This document shows positions 48,691-57,372 of a DNA stretch of 64,000 bases, piece by piece. Both the position numbers and the translations under genes were made by a program. Source of the DNA: Microvirga terrae (GTDB lineage Bacteria; Pseudomonadota; Alphaproteobacteria; Rhizobiales; Beijerinckiaceae). The stretch lies in contig NZ_CP102845.1 in NCBI RefSeq assembly GCF_013307435.2, forward strand, positions 186,001-250,000, read 5' to 3'. How positions within the stretch are numbered: the first letter of the stretch is position 1; each line of letters opens with the position of its first letter. The notes under the pieces are model-generated. The model searched no databases. It worked only from the letters and a program-made list of their open reading frames with translations, and was not told the origin of the DNA.

Positions 48691-49521
48691 TTATTCCGCA
48701 ATGAAGCGCAGACGGTGGTCGCGGTAGAGGTCGATGATCGCCGCCGCCGTCTCCTCGATGGAGCGGCGGGTCACGTCGATGACCGGCCAGCCGTTGCGGG
48801 CGAATAGCCGCCGCGACGCCGCGAGTTCCTCCGCCACCGCGTCGCGGTCCACATAGGACGTGTCGTCGTCGGCGTTGAGGCTGAGCAGCCGGTTCTGCCG
48901 GATCTGCACGATGCGCTCCGGCGTCGCCACGAGGCCGACGATCAGGGCCTTCCGGGCCGTTTCGAGAACGGCCGGCGGCGGCACGCCAGGCACGAGGGGA
49001 ATATTCGCCGTCTTCAGGCCGCGATTGGCGAGATAGATCGCGGTCGGGGTCTTCGAGGTGCGGCTCACGCCGACCAGGATCACGTCCGCCTCGTCGAGAT
49101 CGTGCGGCAGATGCCCGTCGTCGTGGAGAAGCGTGAAGTTCATCGCGTCGATGCGCTTGAAATATTCCGCGTTCAGCATGTGCTGCGCGCCGGGTCGCGC
49201 CGTCGAATGGGTGCCGAGATAGGAGGAGAGCAGGGCATGGACCGGCTCGAGCACGGAGAGGTGCGGCGAGCCGGTGGCGCGGCAGACCTCCTCGAGCCGA
49301 TGGGCGAGATCCTGCTCGACCAGGGTGTAGAGCACGATGCCGGGCGCGGTCTCGATCTCGCTGATCACCCGCTCGAGCTGCGTGTTCGAGCGCACGAGCG
49401 GATAAACATGCTCGATGGCGGCGACGCCCTCGTATTGCGCGACCACCGCGCGGGCGACCGTGATGAGGGTTTCGCCGGTCGAATCCGAGACGAGATGGAG
49501 ATGGAAATAGCTGCGTCCCAC
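48691..49521 (-). CDS. ppsR: Pyruvate phosphate dikinase/PEP synthase regulatory protein (DUF299)
   Basis: This 276-residue bifunctional kinase/pyrophosphorylase controls PPDK or PEP synthase by ADP-dependent threonine phosphorylation. The N-terminal [14 protein letters not shown] and the P-loop-like motif [18 protein letters not shown] (about residues 152-169) are diagnostic, as is [13 protein letters not shown] near the C terminus. The start is a GTG at 49521 behind GGAGGG. It is the gene known as RP001-like that flanks oriC on the side opposite hemE in Alphaproteobacteria. It is transcribed away from the origin. Confidence 0.93.
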   Translation of the reverse strand: MGRSYFHLHLVSDSTGETLITVARAVVAQYEGVAAIEHVYPLVRSNTQLERVISEIETAPGIVLYTLVEQDLAHRLEEVCRATGSPHLSVLEPVHALLSSYLGTHSTARPGAQHMLNAEYFKRIDAMNFTLLHDDGHLPHDLDEADVILVGVSRTSKTPTAIYLANRGLKTANIPLVPGVPPPAVLETARKALIVGLVATPERIVQIRQNRLLSLNADDDTSYVDRDAVAEELAASRRLFARNGWPVIDVTRRSIEETAAAIIDLYRDHRLRFIAE

Positions 49522-49554
49522 GGCGGAGGCCCTCCAGGAACAGGAGTCGATCAG

Positions 49555-49563
49555 TGTGGATAA
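49555..49563 (-). promoter_or_regulatory. DnaA box, perfect consensus
   Basis: TGTGGATAA is the reverse complement of the canonical TTATCCACA box. It is the only perfect copy I found in the gap; TGTGGACCG (49803) and TGTGGACGG (49814) are weaker relatives. Confidence 0.7.
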
Positions 49564-49716
49564 AACGCCGTCGCGCGCAGGTCCAGCCAGGAGGCCTGTG
49601 GGATTCGCCTCGAGCCATCAACAGGGCTCGTCGTTGTGCGACTCTCGTGATGTCGAATTGGGAGAATCCGGCACGAATCACCGACAAGTTTTCGATTCAG
49701 TTTTGGTTAAGCTTCG

Positions 49717-49731
49717 TTAACGGGCTGTTAA
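49717..49731. promoter_or_regulatory. CtrA-type site 1 (TTAA-N7-TTAA)
   Basis: TTAA-CGGGCTG-TTAA is an exact match to the CtrA core spacing. Another TTAA precedes it at 49707 with 6-base spacing, and TTAA recurs at 49735, so it may be a CtrA cluster. Confidence 0.65.
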
Positions 49732-49775
49732 GGTTTAACAAATCGGAAAGGATTGTGGCACGCCCGCCCCAACCG

Positions 49776-49790
49776 TTAACGACCCGTTAA
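49776..49790. promoter_or_regulatory. CtrA-type site 2 (TTAA-N7-TTAA)
   Basis: TTAA-CGACCCG-TTAA is a second exact match, flanked by CCG and CGG that make a larger imperfect dyad. Confidence 0.65.
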
Positions 49791-49900
49791 CGGCCGGGCC
49801 CGTGTGGACCGGCTGTGGACGGGGTTGCGGCTTTGTGATTCACGGCCCAAGAGAAACATCAGATTCTTAGATTCAAAGATTATCTTTTAAGAGAGGGCCT

Positions 49901-50938
49901 GTGAGCGAGCGTCCCACCAAAGCGATCCTGCGCGTGCTGAACGGCGAGCCGGTCTGGCCGCTGCCGATCTGGATCATGCGCCAGGCCGGCCGCTATCTGC
50001 CGGAATACCGCGAGACGAGGAAGCAAGCCGGCTCCTTCCTCGATCTCTGCTACAATCCGAGGCTTGCGGAGGAAGTGACCCTTCAGCCGATCCGCCGCTT
50101 CGGCTTCGACGCCTCGATCCTGTTCTCCGACATCCTGGTCATCCCCCATGCCCTGGGCCAGGACGTGCGCTTTGTCGAGAACGAGGGGCCCAAGCTCGAT
50201 CCGGTCACCTCCGAGGCCGATTTCTCCAGGCTCGCCGACGAGCTGCCGCTGGAGCGGCTGGATCCGGTCTTCGAGACCCTGGACCGCCTCAGCAAGAGCC
50301 TTCCCGGGGAAACGACGCTGCTGGGCTTCTGCGGGGCGCCCTGGACGGTGGCGAGCTACATGATCGCCGGCAAGGGCACCCCCGACCAGGCGCCGGCCAG
50401 GCTCACGGCCTATCGCGATCCGGCTTTCATGGACGCCCTGATCGACCGTCTGGTGCGGGCCTCCACGGCCTATCTGGTCCGCCAGATCGACGCGGGCGCC
50501 GAGGCGGTCCAGATCTTCGAGAGCTTCGGCTCGGCCCTGCCGCCCGCCCTGTTCGACCGGCTATCCCTCAACCCGATCCGCCGGATGGTGGAGGGCCTCA
50601 AAAGCGCGCGCCCGCACGCGAAGGCGATCGTCTTCGTCCGCGGGGGCGGGGCCAATCTCCACCGCTTCGCGGCCGCCGGGATCGGCGACGCGCTGGCACT
50701 CGACTGGACGCTCGATCCCGCCCTGGTTCTGCCGACCCTGCCCGGCACGGTCGCGACCCAGGGCAACCTCGATCCGCTGGCGCTGATCGCCGGCGGCGAG
50801 GCCCTGACCCTGGGCGTCGACCACATCCTGAACGCGGTGCGCGGGCGCCCGCACATCTTCAATCTCGGGCACGGCATCCTGCCGGAGACCCCGGTCGACC
50901 ACGTGGCGCAGATGATCGCTCGCGTGCGGGGGGGCTGA
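49901..50938 (+). CDS. hemE: Uroporphyrinogen decarboxylase
   Basis: This 345-residue TIM-barrel enzyme decarboxylates uroporphyrinogen III to coproporphyrinogen III. The N-terminal signature PIWIMRQAGRYLPEYRETR (residues 24-42) contains the two arginines that bind substrate, and the catalytic aspartate is in DASILFSDILVIPHALG. GAPWTVASYMIAGKGT is also conserved. The GTG at 49901 follows GAGAGG. It borders the origin and precedes hemJ by one base. Confidence 0.97.
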   Translation: MSERPTKAILRVLNGEPVWPLPIWIMRQAGRYLPEYRETRKQAGSFLDLCYNPRLAEEVTLQPIRRFGFDASILFSDILVIPHALGQDVRFVENEGPKLDPVTSEADFSRLADELPLERLDPVFETLDRLSKSLPGETTLLGFCGAPWTVASYMIAGKGTPDQAPARLTAYRDPAFMDALIDRLVRASTAYLVRQIDAGAEAVQIFESFGSALPPALFDRLSLNPIRRMVEGLKSARPHAKAIVFVRGGGANLHRFAAAGIGDALALDWTLDPALVLPTLPGTVATQGNLDPLALIAGGEALTLGVDHILNAVRGRPHIFNLGHGILPETPVDHVAQMIARVRGG

Positions 50939-50939
50939 C

Positions 50940-51365
50940 ATGCTGTATCTGTGGATCAAGGCGGCCCACGTGATCGCCATCATCGCCTGGATGGCCGGCA
51001 TGCTCTATCTGCCGCGCCTCTTCGTCTATCACTGCGACGTGCCCAAGGGCTCGATCCAGTCCGAGACCTTCAAGATCATGGAGCGGCGCCTGCTCAAGGC
51101 GATCATCAACCCGGCCATGATCCTGGCCTGGGTTCTCGGCCTGATCCTCGTCTGGCAGGGCGGCTGGCTCACCTCCGGCTGGCTGCACGCGAAGGTGCTC
51201 CTGGTGCTCGTCCTGTCCGGCGTGCACGGATTCCTGTCGCGCACCGTGAAGGATTTCGCCGCCGACCGGAACACCCGCCCGGCGAAATTCTACCGGATGA
51301 TCAACGAGGTGCCGACGGTGCTCATGATCGGCATCGTGATCCTGGTGATCGTGAAGCCGTTCTGA
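50940..51365 (+). CDS. hemJ: Protoporphyrinogen oxidase HemJ
   Basis: This 141-residue four-helix membrane protein oxidises protoporphyrinogen IX in many Alphaproteobacteria. The N-terminal LYLWIKAAHVIAIIAWMAGMLYLPRLFVYH holds the conserved His (H10) and Arg, and the third helix region has GWLHAKVLLVLVLSGVHGFL. A close functional link to hemE is implied by the one-base gap. It replaces HemG/HemY in organisms without them. Confidence 0.94.
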   Translation: MLYLWIKAAHVIAIIAWMAGMLYLPRLFVYHCDVPKGSIQSETFKIMERRLLKAIINPAMILAWVLGLILVWQGGWLTSGWLHAKVLLVLVLSGVHGFLSRTVKDFAADRNTRPAKFYRMINEVPTVLMIGIVILVIVKPF

Positions 51366-51372
51366 CGTCTCC

Positions 51373-51807
51373 TCAGACCTTCACCTCGCCCTCGTCCATG
51401 CCGTGCCAGTAGTGGATGCGGGTTGCGTGGACCTTGATCAGGACGAGGCCCGGAGTATCGACACCGTCCTTGAACCAGACTTCAAGATCCTTCGTCCAAT
51501 GCTCCTCGAAGGCTTTTCTGTCGCGGATCAGCTCGGCGCGCCCTTCGACCGCGATGAAGATCGGGGGCTTGCCGAGGAGACCCTTGCTGCCCTGGAAGGA
51601 CAGGGACACCTTCGGATCACGCTTGATGTCGTCGACGGTCCGCGTCTCCTCGTAGGAGAAGAAATACGAATCACCCTCGTAGGCAACATCTCCGTTGTTG
51701 CTCATGGGACGTCCCGCGATCTCGCCTCCCTCCGTATGGGTCTAGAGCATGGCAAAATCGATGTCGCGCATCTTGTCGGACAGGTCGGCGAGAGTGAGCT
51801 GACTCAC
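51373..51807 (-). pseudogene. PPOX-type general stress protein gene with an internal TAG
   Basis: The frame opens with a GTG at 51807 behind AAGGAG and reads SQLTLADLSDKMRDIDFAML, then TAG at 51744-51742, then THTEGGEIAGRPMSNNG and the rest of the domain in the same frame. Both halves align continuously with the general-stress pyridoxamine-oxidase family (total 144 codons), so a single base change to TAG has probably broken it. A fragment of 110 residues could restart at the ATG at 51705, which has only a weak ribosome-binding site and would lack the first strand. It has an EcfG-type promoter. A sequencing error is the main alternative. Confidence 0.78.
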
Positions 51808-51833
51808 AGGCGTCTCCTTGATCGGTCACCGAC

Positions 51834-51859
51834 AACCCCTGTTCGCAACGTTCCGTTCC
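51834..51859 (-). promoter_or_regulatory. EcfG-type promoter for the PPOX gene
   Basis: On the minus strand GGAAC (51855-51859) is followed after 17 bases by GGTT (51834-51837), one base off the GGAAC-N17-CGTT consensus and 27 bases from the GTG start. Confidence 0.5.
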
Positions 51860-51880
51860 GGGGAGAGGTGACGAAGGCTC

Positions 51881-51909
51881 TTGTGATTTCCGGAGAAAAC
51901 GGCTAGATA
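51881..51909 (+). promoter_or_regulatory. Predicted promoter of rho
   Basis: TTGTGA (51881-51886) and TAGATA (51904-51909) are 17 bases apart. A start near 51916 gives a leader of about 150 bases, which fits the known autocontrol of rho through its leader. Confidence 0.5.
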
Positions 51910-52063
51910 AGAGGTCTCTTCCTCAAAGACAGGTGCGCTGCACGGGGCCCTTAGGGCTCTCTCAAGTCACTCCCGTGAACTGAGCGGCCCTGTCGAACGT
52001 TTCCCCGATCTCCCCCGCGTACAGCCCCATCTGACCGCGACTTTACCCCGAGAGTGTTCCCCG

Positions 52064-53329
52064 ATGAGGGAAATCAAACTTCAAGACCTGAAATCCAAGA
52101 CGCCCACCGAACTCATCGCGTTCGCCGAGGAGCTCGAGGTCGAGAACGCGAGCACCATGCGCAAGCAGGAGCTCATGTTCGCGATCCTCAAGCAGCTGGC
52201 GGCGCGCGAGGTGGAGATCATCGGCGCCGGCGTCGTCGAGGTGCTCCAGGACGGCTTCGGCTTCCTGCGCTCGGCCGATTCCAACTACCTGCCCGGCCCC
52301 GACGACATCTATGTCTCGCCCTCGCAGATCCGAAAGTTTGGCCTGCGCACCGGCGACACGGTGGACGGCCCGATCCGCGGCCCGAAGGAAGGCGAGCGCT
52401 ATTTCGCGCTGCTCAAGGTCAACACCATCAATTTCGAGGATCCCGAGAAGATCCGGCACAAGGTTCATTTCGACAACCTGACGCCGCTCTTCCCGCACGA
52501 GCGCTTCAATCTCGAGATCGCCGATCCGACCCGCAAGGATTTCTCGCCGCGGATCATCGACATCGTGTCGCCCATCGGCAAGGGCCAGCGCGCCCTCATC
52601 GTGGCGCCGCCGCGCACCGGCAAGACCGTGCTGATGCAGAACGTGGCGCAGTCGATCACCACCAACCATCCCGAGTGCTACCTCATCGTGCTGCTCATCG
52701 ACGAGCGCCCGGAGGAGGTGACCGACATGCAGCGCTCCGTGAAGGGCGAGGTCGTGGCCTCCACCTTCGACGAGCCGGCGACCCGCCACGTGCAGGTGGC
52801 CGAGATGGTGATCGAGAAGGCCAAGCGCCTTGTGGAGCACGGCCGCGACGTGGTCATCCTGCTCGATTCGATCACCCGCCTGGGCCGCGCCTACAACACG
52901 GTGGTGCCGTCCTCCGGCAAGGTGCTCACCGGCGGTGTCGACGCCAACGCCCTGCAGCGCCCGAAGCGCTTCTTCGGTGCGGCGCGCAACATCGAGGAGG
53001 GCGGTTCGCTCACCATCATCGCGACCGCGCTGATCGACACCGGGTCGCGCATGGACGAGGTGATCTTCGAGGAGTTCAAGGGCACCGGCAACTCGGAAAT
53101 CATCCTGGACCGCAAGGTCGCCGACAAGCGCACCTTCCCGGCCATCGACATCACGCGCTCGGGGACCCGCAAGGAGGAGCTGCTGGTGCCGAGCGACACG
53201 CTCAAGAAGATGTACGTGCTGCGCCGCATCCTCAACCCGATGGGCACGGTCGACGCCATCGAGTTCCTGCTCGACAAGCTGCGCCAGACCAAGTCCAACC
53301 AGGAATTCTTCGACTCGATGAACACCTGA
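52064..53329 (+). CDS. rho: Transcription termination factor Rho
   Basis: This 421-residue RecA-type hexameric helicase terminates transcription. The N-terminal helical and cold-shock-like RNA-binding domains (about 1-125; [25 protein letters not shown]) precede the motor: Walker [10 protein letters not shown] (near 182), Walker [12 protein letters not shown], and the Q- and R-loop regions [26 protein letters not shown]. Length and sequence are standard, with no insertion in the N terminus. The ATG at 52064 fits the family start ([17 protein letters not shown]). Confidence 0.98.
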   Translation: MREIKLQDLKSKTPTELIAFAEELEVENASTMRKQELMFAILKQLAAREVEIIGAGVVEVLQDGFGFLRSADSNYLPGPDDIYVSPSQIRKFGLRTGDTVDGPIRGPKEGERYFALLKVNTINFEDPEKIRHKVHFDNLTPLFPHERFNLEIADPTRKDFSPRIIDIVSPIGKGQRALIVAPPRTGKTVLMQNVAQSITTNHPECYLIVLLIDERPEEVTDMQRSVKGEVVASTFDEPATRHVQVAEMVIEKAKRLVEHGRDVVILLDSITRLGRAYNTVVPSSGKVLTGGVDANALQRPKRFFGAARNIEEGGSLTIIATALIDTGSRMDEVIFEEFKGTGNSEIILDRKVADKRTFPAIDITRSGTRKEELLVPSDTLKKMYVLRRILNPMGTVDAIEFLLDKLRQTKSNQEFFDSMNT

Positions 53330-53356
53330 GGCGGAAACAGAGCTTCCGATCGTCAG

Positions 53357-53391
53357 CCCCATCCTCTCGGCCCGAGAGGGTGGGGTTTTTT
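53357..53391 (+). terminator. Rho-independent terminator of rho
   Basis: CCCCATCCTCTCGG and CCGAGAGGGTGGGG pair over 14 positions with one G-T, followed by six T. The gene for Rho itself is ended by an intrinsic terminator. Confidence 0.85.
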
Positions 53392-53413
53392 CTTGCCCGG
53401 TCTCCTCCTGCCG

Positions 53414-53512
53414 TCAGAACACCCCCATGAGAGCGAGCACGATCACGGTCAGGACGGCGGAGATCAGAAGCGAGCCCGCGCAGCCCAGCCGGTTCGAGAA
53501 GACAAAGAACAT
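53414..53512 (-). CDS. Small membrane protein, 32 residues
   Basis: A short gene begins at the ATG at 53512 behind AGGAG (5 bases) and encodes MFFVFSNRLGCAGSLLISAV followed by LTVIVLALMGVF. It is one membrane helix (about residues 10-31) after a short polar head with Asn-Arg. Similar short proteins that open with MFFVFSNRLG occur in Proteobacteria, as far as I recall. It sits 31 bases after the EamA stop on the same strand and could be co-transcribed. The function is unknown. Confidence 0.7.
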   Translation of the reverse strand: MFFVFSNRLGCAGSLLISAVLTVIVLALMGVF

Positions 53513-53543
53513 CCCGGCTCCTGTGCCATGGCGGACGTTCGCC

Positions 53544-54458
53544 TCACCCCGTCCGGGCAGAACCGAAGACGCCGCTTGCCAGCACAACGCCGAGCGTCGC
53601 CACGATGATCCCGACCAGAGCGGCCATGTCCGGGATCTCGCCCAGAATCGGAACCGCCAGCAGGGCCGCGAGCACGATCGACAGGGGCGAGACGGCGGCC
53701 GCGCGCGAGGCGCCGAGCCGGTCCACGGCGATGCCGTAGAGGACGATGCCGGCGACGCCCGAGGCAAAACCCTGCACGACCGCCTGCACGATCACGGGTC
53801 CGGCCTGGCCGTCCCCGAGCGCCTGGACCAGGGCCGGAGCCCCGAAGGGCAGGAGGAGGAGAAAGGACCACAGGCCGATGAGGGATGCCGCCTGAAGGGC
53901 CGACAGGCCGCTGCGGCGATAGGCATGGGTGTAGATCCCCCACAGGCCGGCACCGGCGAGCAGCAGCAGATGACCGCGCCAGGCGCCGGTTCCGGACAAC
54001 AGCAGGCCATGGCCGGTGATGCACACGATGCCCAGGAGGATGAGACCGAAGCCGGCGACCCGGAGGCGCGCGAGGCGCTCGCCGAAGACGAGCCACCCAA
54101 CGAGCGCGACGAAGAGCGGCATGGTGCCGGGCAGGAGCGGCCCGATCTCCGCCGCCGGGGCATATTGCATGCCGAGCGCCACGATCAGGAAGAAGGGGGC
54201 GCCGGAGCCGAGGAGCCCGAGACTTTTAACGATGCCGAGGCCTTTCGGGAACAGGCCGGTCCGTGCGCTGATCGGGAGGAGCAGGAGGGCGGGAACCCCG
54301 AATCGCAGCAGGCCGATTGCGGCCGGCGGCAGATCGTGCGTGACCGCGTGGCGGGTGGCGACCGCCCACACGGCCCAGATCGTCACCGTGGCGAAGGCGG
54401 CAAGCCATCCGGTTAGGTCGAGGCGGGTTCGAGACGGGGAACCGGCGAGATCGGACAT
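53544..54458 (-). CDS. EamA/DMT-family transporter
   Basis: This 304-residue protein has ten hydrophobic segments in two EamA repeats (about residues 14-142 and 158-285), the pattern of drug/metabolite transporters. The N-terminal WLAAFATVTIWAVWAVATRHAV and the second repeat LLLLAGAGLWGIYTHAYRRSG are typical. I chose the ATG at 54458 because it begins just before the first helix; 26 further codons upstream would include the Lrp promoter region. It is divergent from an Lrp-type regulator, so an amino-acid exporter is plausible, but the substrate is not shown. Confidence 0.88.
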   Translation of the reverse strand: MSDLAGSPSRTRLDLTGWLAAFATVTIWAVWAVATRHAVTHDLPPAAIGLLRFGVPALLLLPISARTGLFPKGLGIVKSLGLLGSGAPFFLIVALGMQYAPAAEIGPLLPGTMPLFVALVGWLVFGERLARLRVAGFGLILLGIVCITGHGLLLSGTGAWRGHLLLLAGAGLWGIYTHAYRRSGLSALQAASLIGLWSFLLLLPFGAPALVQALGDGQAGPVIVQAVVQGFASGVAGIVLYGIAVDRLGASRAAAVSPLSIVLAALLAVPILGEIPDMAALVGIIVATLGVVLASGVFGSARTG

Positions 54459-54577
54459 GGCGAGCCTCCAGGATCCGGAGCATAAGCTGGCAGGCGAGGG
54501 CATGTCCTTGCGAAGATCGACTTGATGACGGCACATTCTTGGCAGAAGATTGCGTCGAAGCGGGGTTTGTCGCTGCC

Positions 54578-55087
54578 ATGCCGTTCATTGAACTCGACGC
54601 CATCGACCTGCGGATCTTGTCCGCCCTGCAATCCGACGGGCGGCTGACCAACCAGGAACTGGCCGATCAGGTCGGGCTCTCGCCCTCACCCTGCCTGCGC
54701 CGGGTGCGGCGGCTGGAGCGCGACGGCTTCATCCGCACCTACCGGGCCGTGCTCGACCGGGATTCGGTCGGCCTCGGACTTACGGTCTTCGTCGAGATCA
54801 AGGTCGAGAAGCATTCCCGCGACAATGCCCAGGCGTTGCAGCAGGCCCTGGTCTCGATGCCGGAGGTGGTGGCCTGCCACATGGTGTCCGGTACAGCCGA
54901 CTTCATGGCCGAGATCGTGGTGGCCAACCTCAAGGCGTACGAGAGGCTTCTGACCGACAGGCTCCTGGTCCTGCCGATGATCGGCGATATCCGGTCGAAC
55001 TTCGCCCTCACTCGGGTAAAATCCGACGCAGCCCTGCCGCTGACCCACCTGAAGCGGGAGACGCCCGGGCGGGAGCCGGATTGCTGA
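54578..55087 (+). CDS. Lrp/AsnC-family regulator
   Basis: This 169-residue regulator has an N-terminal AsnC-type HTH (about residues 4-62; LDAIDLRILSALQSDGRLTNQELADQVGLS, then LRRVRRLERDGFI). A RAM effector domain follows (about 70-145; PEVVACHMVSGTADFMAEIVV). I chose the ATG at 54578 (MPFIELDAIDLRIL), the normal N terminus. It is divergent from the EamA gene (120-base gap) and is its likely regulator. The ligand is probably an amino acid. Confidence 0.9.
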   Translation: MPFIELDAIDLRILSALQSDGRLTNQELADQVGLSPSPCLRRVRRLERDGFIRTYRAVLDRDSVGLGLTVFVEIKVEKHSRDNAQALQQALVSMPEVVACHMVSGTADFMAEIVVANLKAYERLLTDRLLVLPMIGDIRSNFALTRVKSDAALPLTHLKRETPGREPDC

Positions 55088-55134
55088 GGGCGGTTTCTCT
55101 CCTTGTCGAAATGGACAGGTGAGCGATATTCGCC

Positions 55135-55225
55135 ACGTCATGGCCGGCCTTGTGCCGCCATCCCGATTGCATGAAGCGCCGCGTCTTTCGCATCGGGATC
55201 ACCGGGACAGGCCCGGTGATGACGT
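55135..55225. repeat. Double-hairpin intergenic repeat, copy 4 (arms swapped)
   Basis: CGTCATGGCCGGCCTTGTGCC and GGGATCACCGGGACAGGCCCGGTGATGACG surround GAAGCGCCGCGTCTTTC. The ATGGCCGG and ATCACCGG arms are exchanged relative to copies 1-3, as if the element had been inverted or recombined. It lies between the converging Lrp and YyaL-type genes. Confidence 0.7.
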
Positions 55226-55242
55226 GAGAACATGGACTCCGC

Positions 55243-57261
55243 TCATTCCGCTGTCCGTACGGCCAGCATCTCGGCCACTGTGGCTCTCAGCTCCTCGGCA
55301 TCCGTGACCGGAAGGGAGCAGCGCATGCCGGCGCAGACGAGGGCCCGGGCGCCCGGGCCCTTGTTGGCAAGTGCCTTGGCCGGATGATCGTCGTCGAGGG
55401 CCTCATCGGGACGCAGCCGGCGGACGCTGCGATCGAGATAGGGGAGGGCCAAAGCGGCCGCGTACAGGGCGTCGGAATCATGACCCGTCACGAGGATGCT
55501 CAGGCCGCGCAGGTGCAGGTCGAGGGCGTTGAGAATCGAGGTATGGCCGAGCGGCGCCGACCGGGCGATTCCCACGAGCGCGCTCAGCACGTCCGAGGCG
55601 CGCCGGAGATCGTCCTGCGCCTCGGTGATCTGCGCCAGCCGAACCAGCGCCTCGGCGAAGACCCCGTTGGCATTGGGCACCGCGTCGTCCTGGGTGGGCT
55701 GCGGACGGACGACGAGAGGATCCGCCCCCCGGGCGGTCATGGCGAGGCTGCCGGTCTCGGCGACCATGAAGTCGGTGAGCAGACCGTCGCGCCAGATTTC
55801 CGCGTCCCGGAGATAGGCGGGCTCGCAGGTCGCCTCGAAGAGGGCGAGCGCGGCCCGCATCATGGCTGCCTGATCGAGGACAAAGCCCGGGAAGATCAGA
55901 GCGCCGCCACGCCAGGAATGGCCGAGCCGCCCATCCCGGCTCATCGCGTCACGGACGAACCGGTAGGCCCTGGCCGCGAGGCCGATCCAGTCCGGCCGGT
56001 CGAGCAGGGCGGCGGCGCGCACGAGGGCCGCGATCATCAGCCCGTTCCAGTCCGCCAGCACCTTGTCGTCGAGGCCGGGCCGCACCCGCCCGGCGCGGCG
56101 CTCCAGAAGCGTCGCCCGCATGAGGGACAGCCGCTCCTCCACGGCGGGCGGGGCCTCGCCGGAGAGGAGCCGGTTGGGGATGTTCCGGCCTTCGAAGTTT
56201 CCGCCCTCGGTGATGTCGTAGACCTTCGCGAAGAAGGCCGCATCCCCGTCGCCCAGGGTCTCCTGGATCTCGGACAGGCTCCAGACATAGAAGCGACCCT
56301 CCTCGCCTTCCGAATCCGCATCGAGGCTCGACGCGAAGGCGCCTTCCGGCGTGGTCATCTCCCGTTCGAGCCATGCGACGATGCCGGCGGCGGCATCCCG
56401 GAAGATGGACCGGCCTGTCTCGGCAAAGGCCAGGGCGTAGAGCTCCAGGAGCTGCGCATTGTCGTAGAGCATCTTCTCGAAATGCGGCACGAGCCAGCGT
56501 TCGTCGACGGAGTAGCGAGCGAAGCCGCCGCCGAGATGATCATGGATGCCGCCGAGCGCCATCCGCTCCAGGGTCAGGAGGAAGCCCTTCTCCGCCTCGT
56601 CGTCCCCGGTGCGGCGGACATAGCGGGCGAGGAACTCGAGGATCGGCGGGTTGGGGAATTTCGGTGCGCCCTGCAGGCCGCCGTTCTCCGGGTCGATCAG
56701 CCCGGCGAGCCGCGAGCCCATGCGGTCGAGATCGGCGAGGCCGAGCGTGCCGCCATCGCTCCGTTCGGCCCGCGCGAGGTGTTGTTTGATCGCGTCCCGG
56801 TTCTTGAGGATCCGCTCGGGCTCCGCGTGGTACAGGCGGCTGACCTCCCGCAGCACCGCCGTGAAGCCCGGCCGGCCGAAGCGTGGCTCCTTGGGGAAGT
56901 AGGTGCCGCCCCAGAACGGCTCGCCGTCGGGGGTCAGGAACATGGTGAGGGGCCAGCCGCCGGGTTCGCCGAGCAGATGAAGGGCGCTCATATAGACGTG
57001 GTCCACGTCGGGGCGCTCCTCGCGGTCGACCTTGATGTTGACGAAGTGCTCGTTCATGACCGCGGCCACGTCAGGATCCTCGAAGCTCTCGTGGGCCATC
57101 ACATGGCACCAGTGGCAGGCGGCATAGCCGATCGAGATCAGGATCGGCCTGCTGAGCCGCCGGGCCTCGGCCAGGGCGTCGGGTCCCCATTCCCACCAAT
57201 GGACAGGATTGTCCCGGTGCTGCAGAAGATACGGGGAACTGGCCTCGTTCAGGCGGTTCAT
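55243..57261 (-). CDS. Thioredoxin-domain protein of the YyaL/SPATA20 family
   Basis: This 672-residue cytosolic protein has an N-terminal thioredoxin-like domain (about 1-165) with a CHWC motif (C49-C52, in [20 protein letters not shown]) and a long alpha/alpha-barrel region with similarity to GlcNAc epimerases and glycosidases (about 170-620; [23 protein letters not shown]). The family (DUF255) is widespread but biochemically undefined. I chose the ATG at 57261 ([21 protein letters not shown]), the conserved opening. It is divergent from mnmE. Confidence 0.9.
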   Translation of the reverse strand: MNRLNEASSPYLLQHRDNPVHWWEWGPDALAEARRLSRPILISIGYAACHWCHVMAHESFEDPDVAAVMNEHFVNIKVDREERPDVDHVYMSALHLLGEPGGWPLTMFLTPDGEPFWGGTYFPKEPRFGRPGFTAVLREVSRLYHAEPERILKNRDAIKQHLARAERSDGGTLGLADLDRMGSRLAGLIDPENGGLQGAPKFPNPPILEFLARYVRRTGDDEAEKGFLLTLERMALGGIHDHLGGGFARYSVDERWLVPHFEKMLYDNAQLLELYALAFAETGRSIFRDAAAGIVAWLEREMTTPEGAFASSLDADSEGEEGRFYVWSLSEIQETLGDGDAAFFAKVYDITEGGNFEGRNIPNRLLSGEAPPAVEERLSLMRATLLERRAGRVRPGLDDKVLADWNGLMIAALVRAAALLDRPDWIGLAARAYRFVRDAMSRDGRLGHSWRGGALIFPGFVLDQAAMMRAALALFEATCEPAYLRDAEIWRDGLLTDFMVAETGSLAMTARGADPLVVRPQPTQDDAVPNANGVFAEALVRLAQITEAQDDLRRASDVLSALVGIARSAPLGHTSILNALDLHLRGLSILVTGHDSDALYAAALALPYLDRSVRRLRPDEALDDDHPAKALANKGPGARALVCAGMRCSLPVTDAEELRATVAEMLAVRTAE

Positions 57262-57372
57262 GGGTCCTGCTCCCAAGTCGGGCTGACCGGCCGGCACGGA
57301 TCCCGGCCGCGCCTCACGGTCTTAAGACGTCATCAACCATAACGCCTCTTCGGTCTCACAGGGTTCACCCTC

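Larger units (their letters stand above)
49522..49900. other. Predicted chromosomal replication origin (oriC)
   Basis: This 379-base gap has no gene. It lies between ppsR and hemE, the position of Cori in Caulobacter. It contains a perfect DnaA box at 49555-49563, related TGTGGA boxes at 49803 and 49814, two perfect CtrA-type TTAA-N7-TTAA sites, and an AT-rich tract (about 49859-49893, repeats of GATT) beside hemE that could be the unwinding element. The rest of the sequence is GC-rich and holds promoters for ppsR and hemE. Function is inferred from these hallmarks. Confidence 0.82.

Noticed and set aside
51742..51744. TAG as a pyrrolysine or recoding site in the PPOX gene
   Set aside because: Pyrrolysine is not expected in this order, the position has no known special residue in the family, and no recoding hairpin is evident. 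A plain nonsense mutation is simpler.
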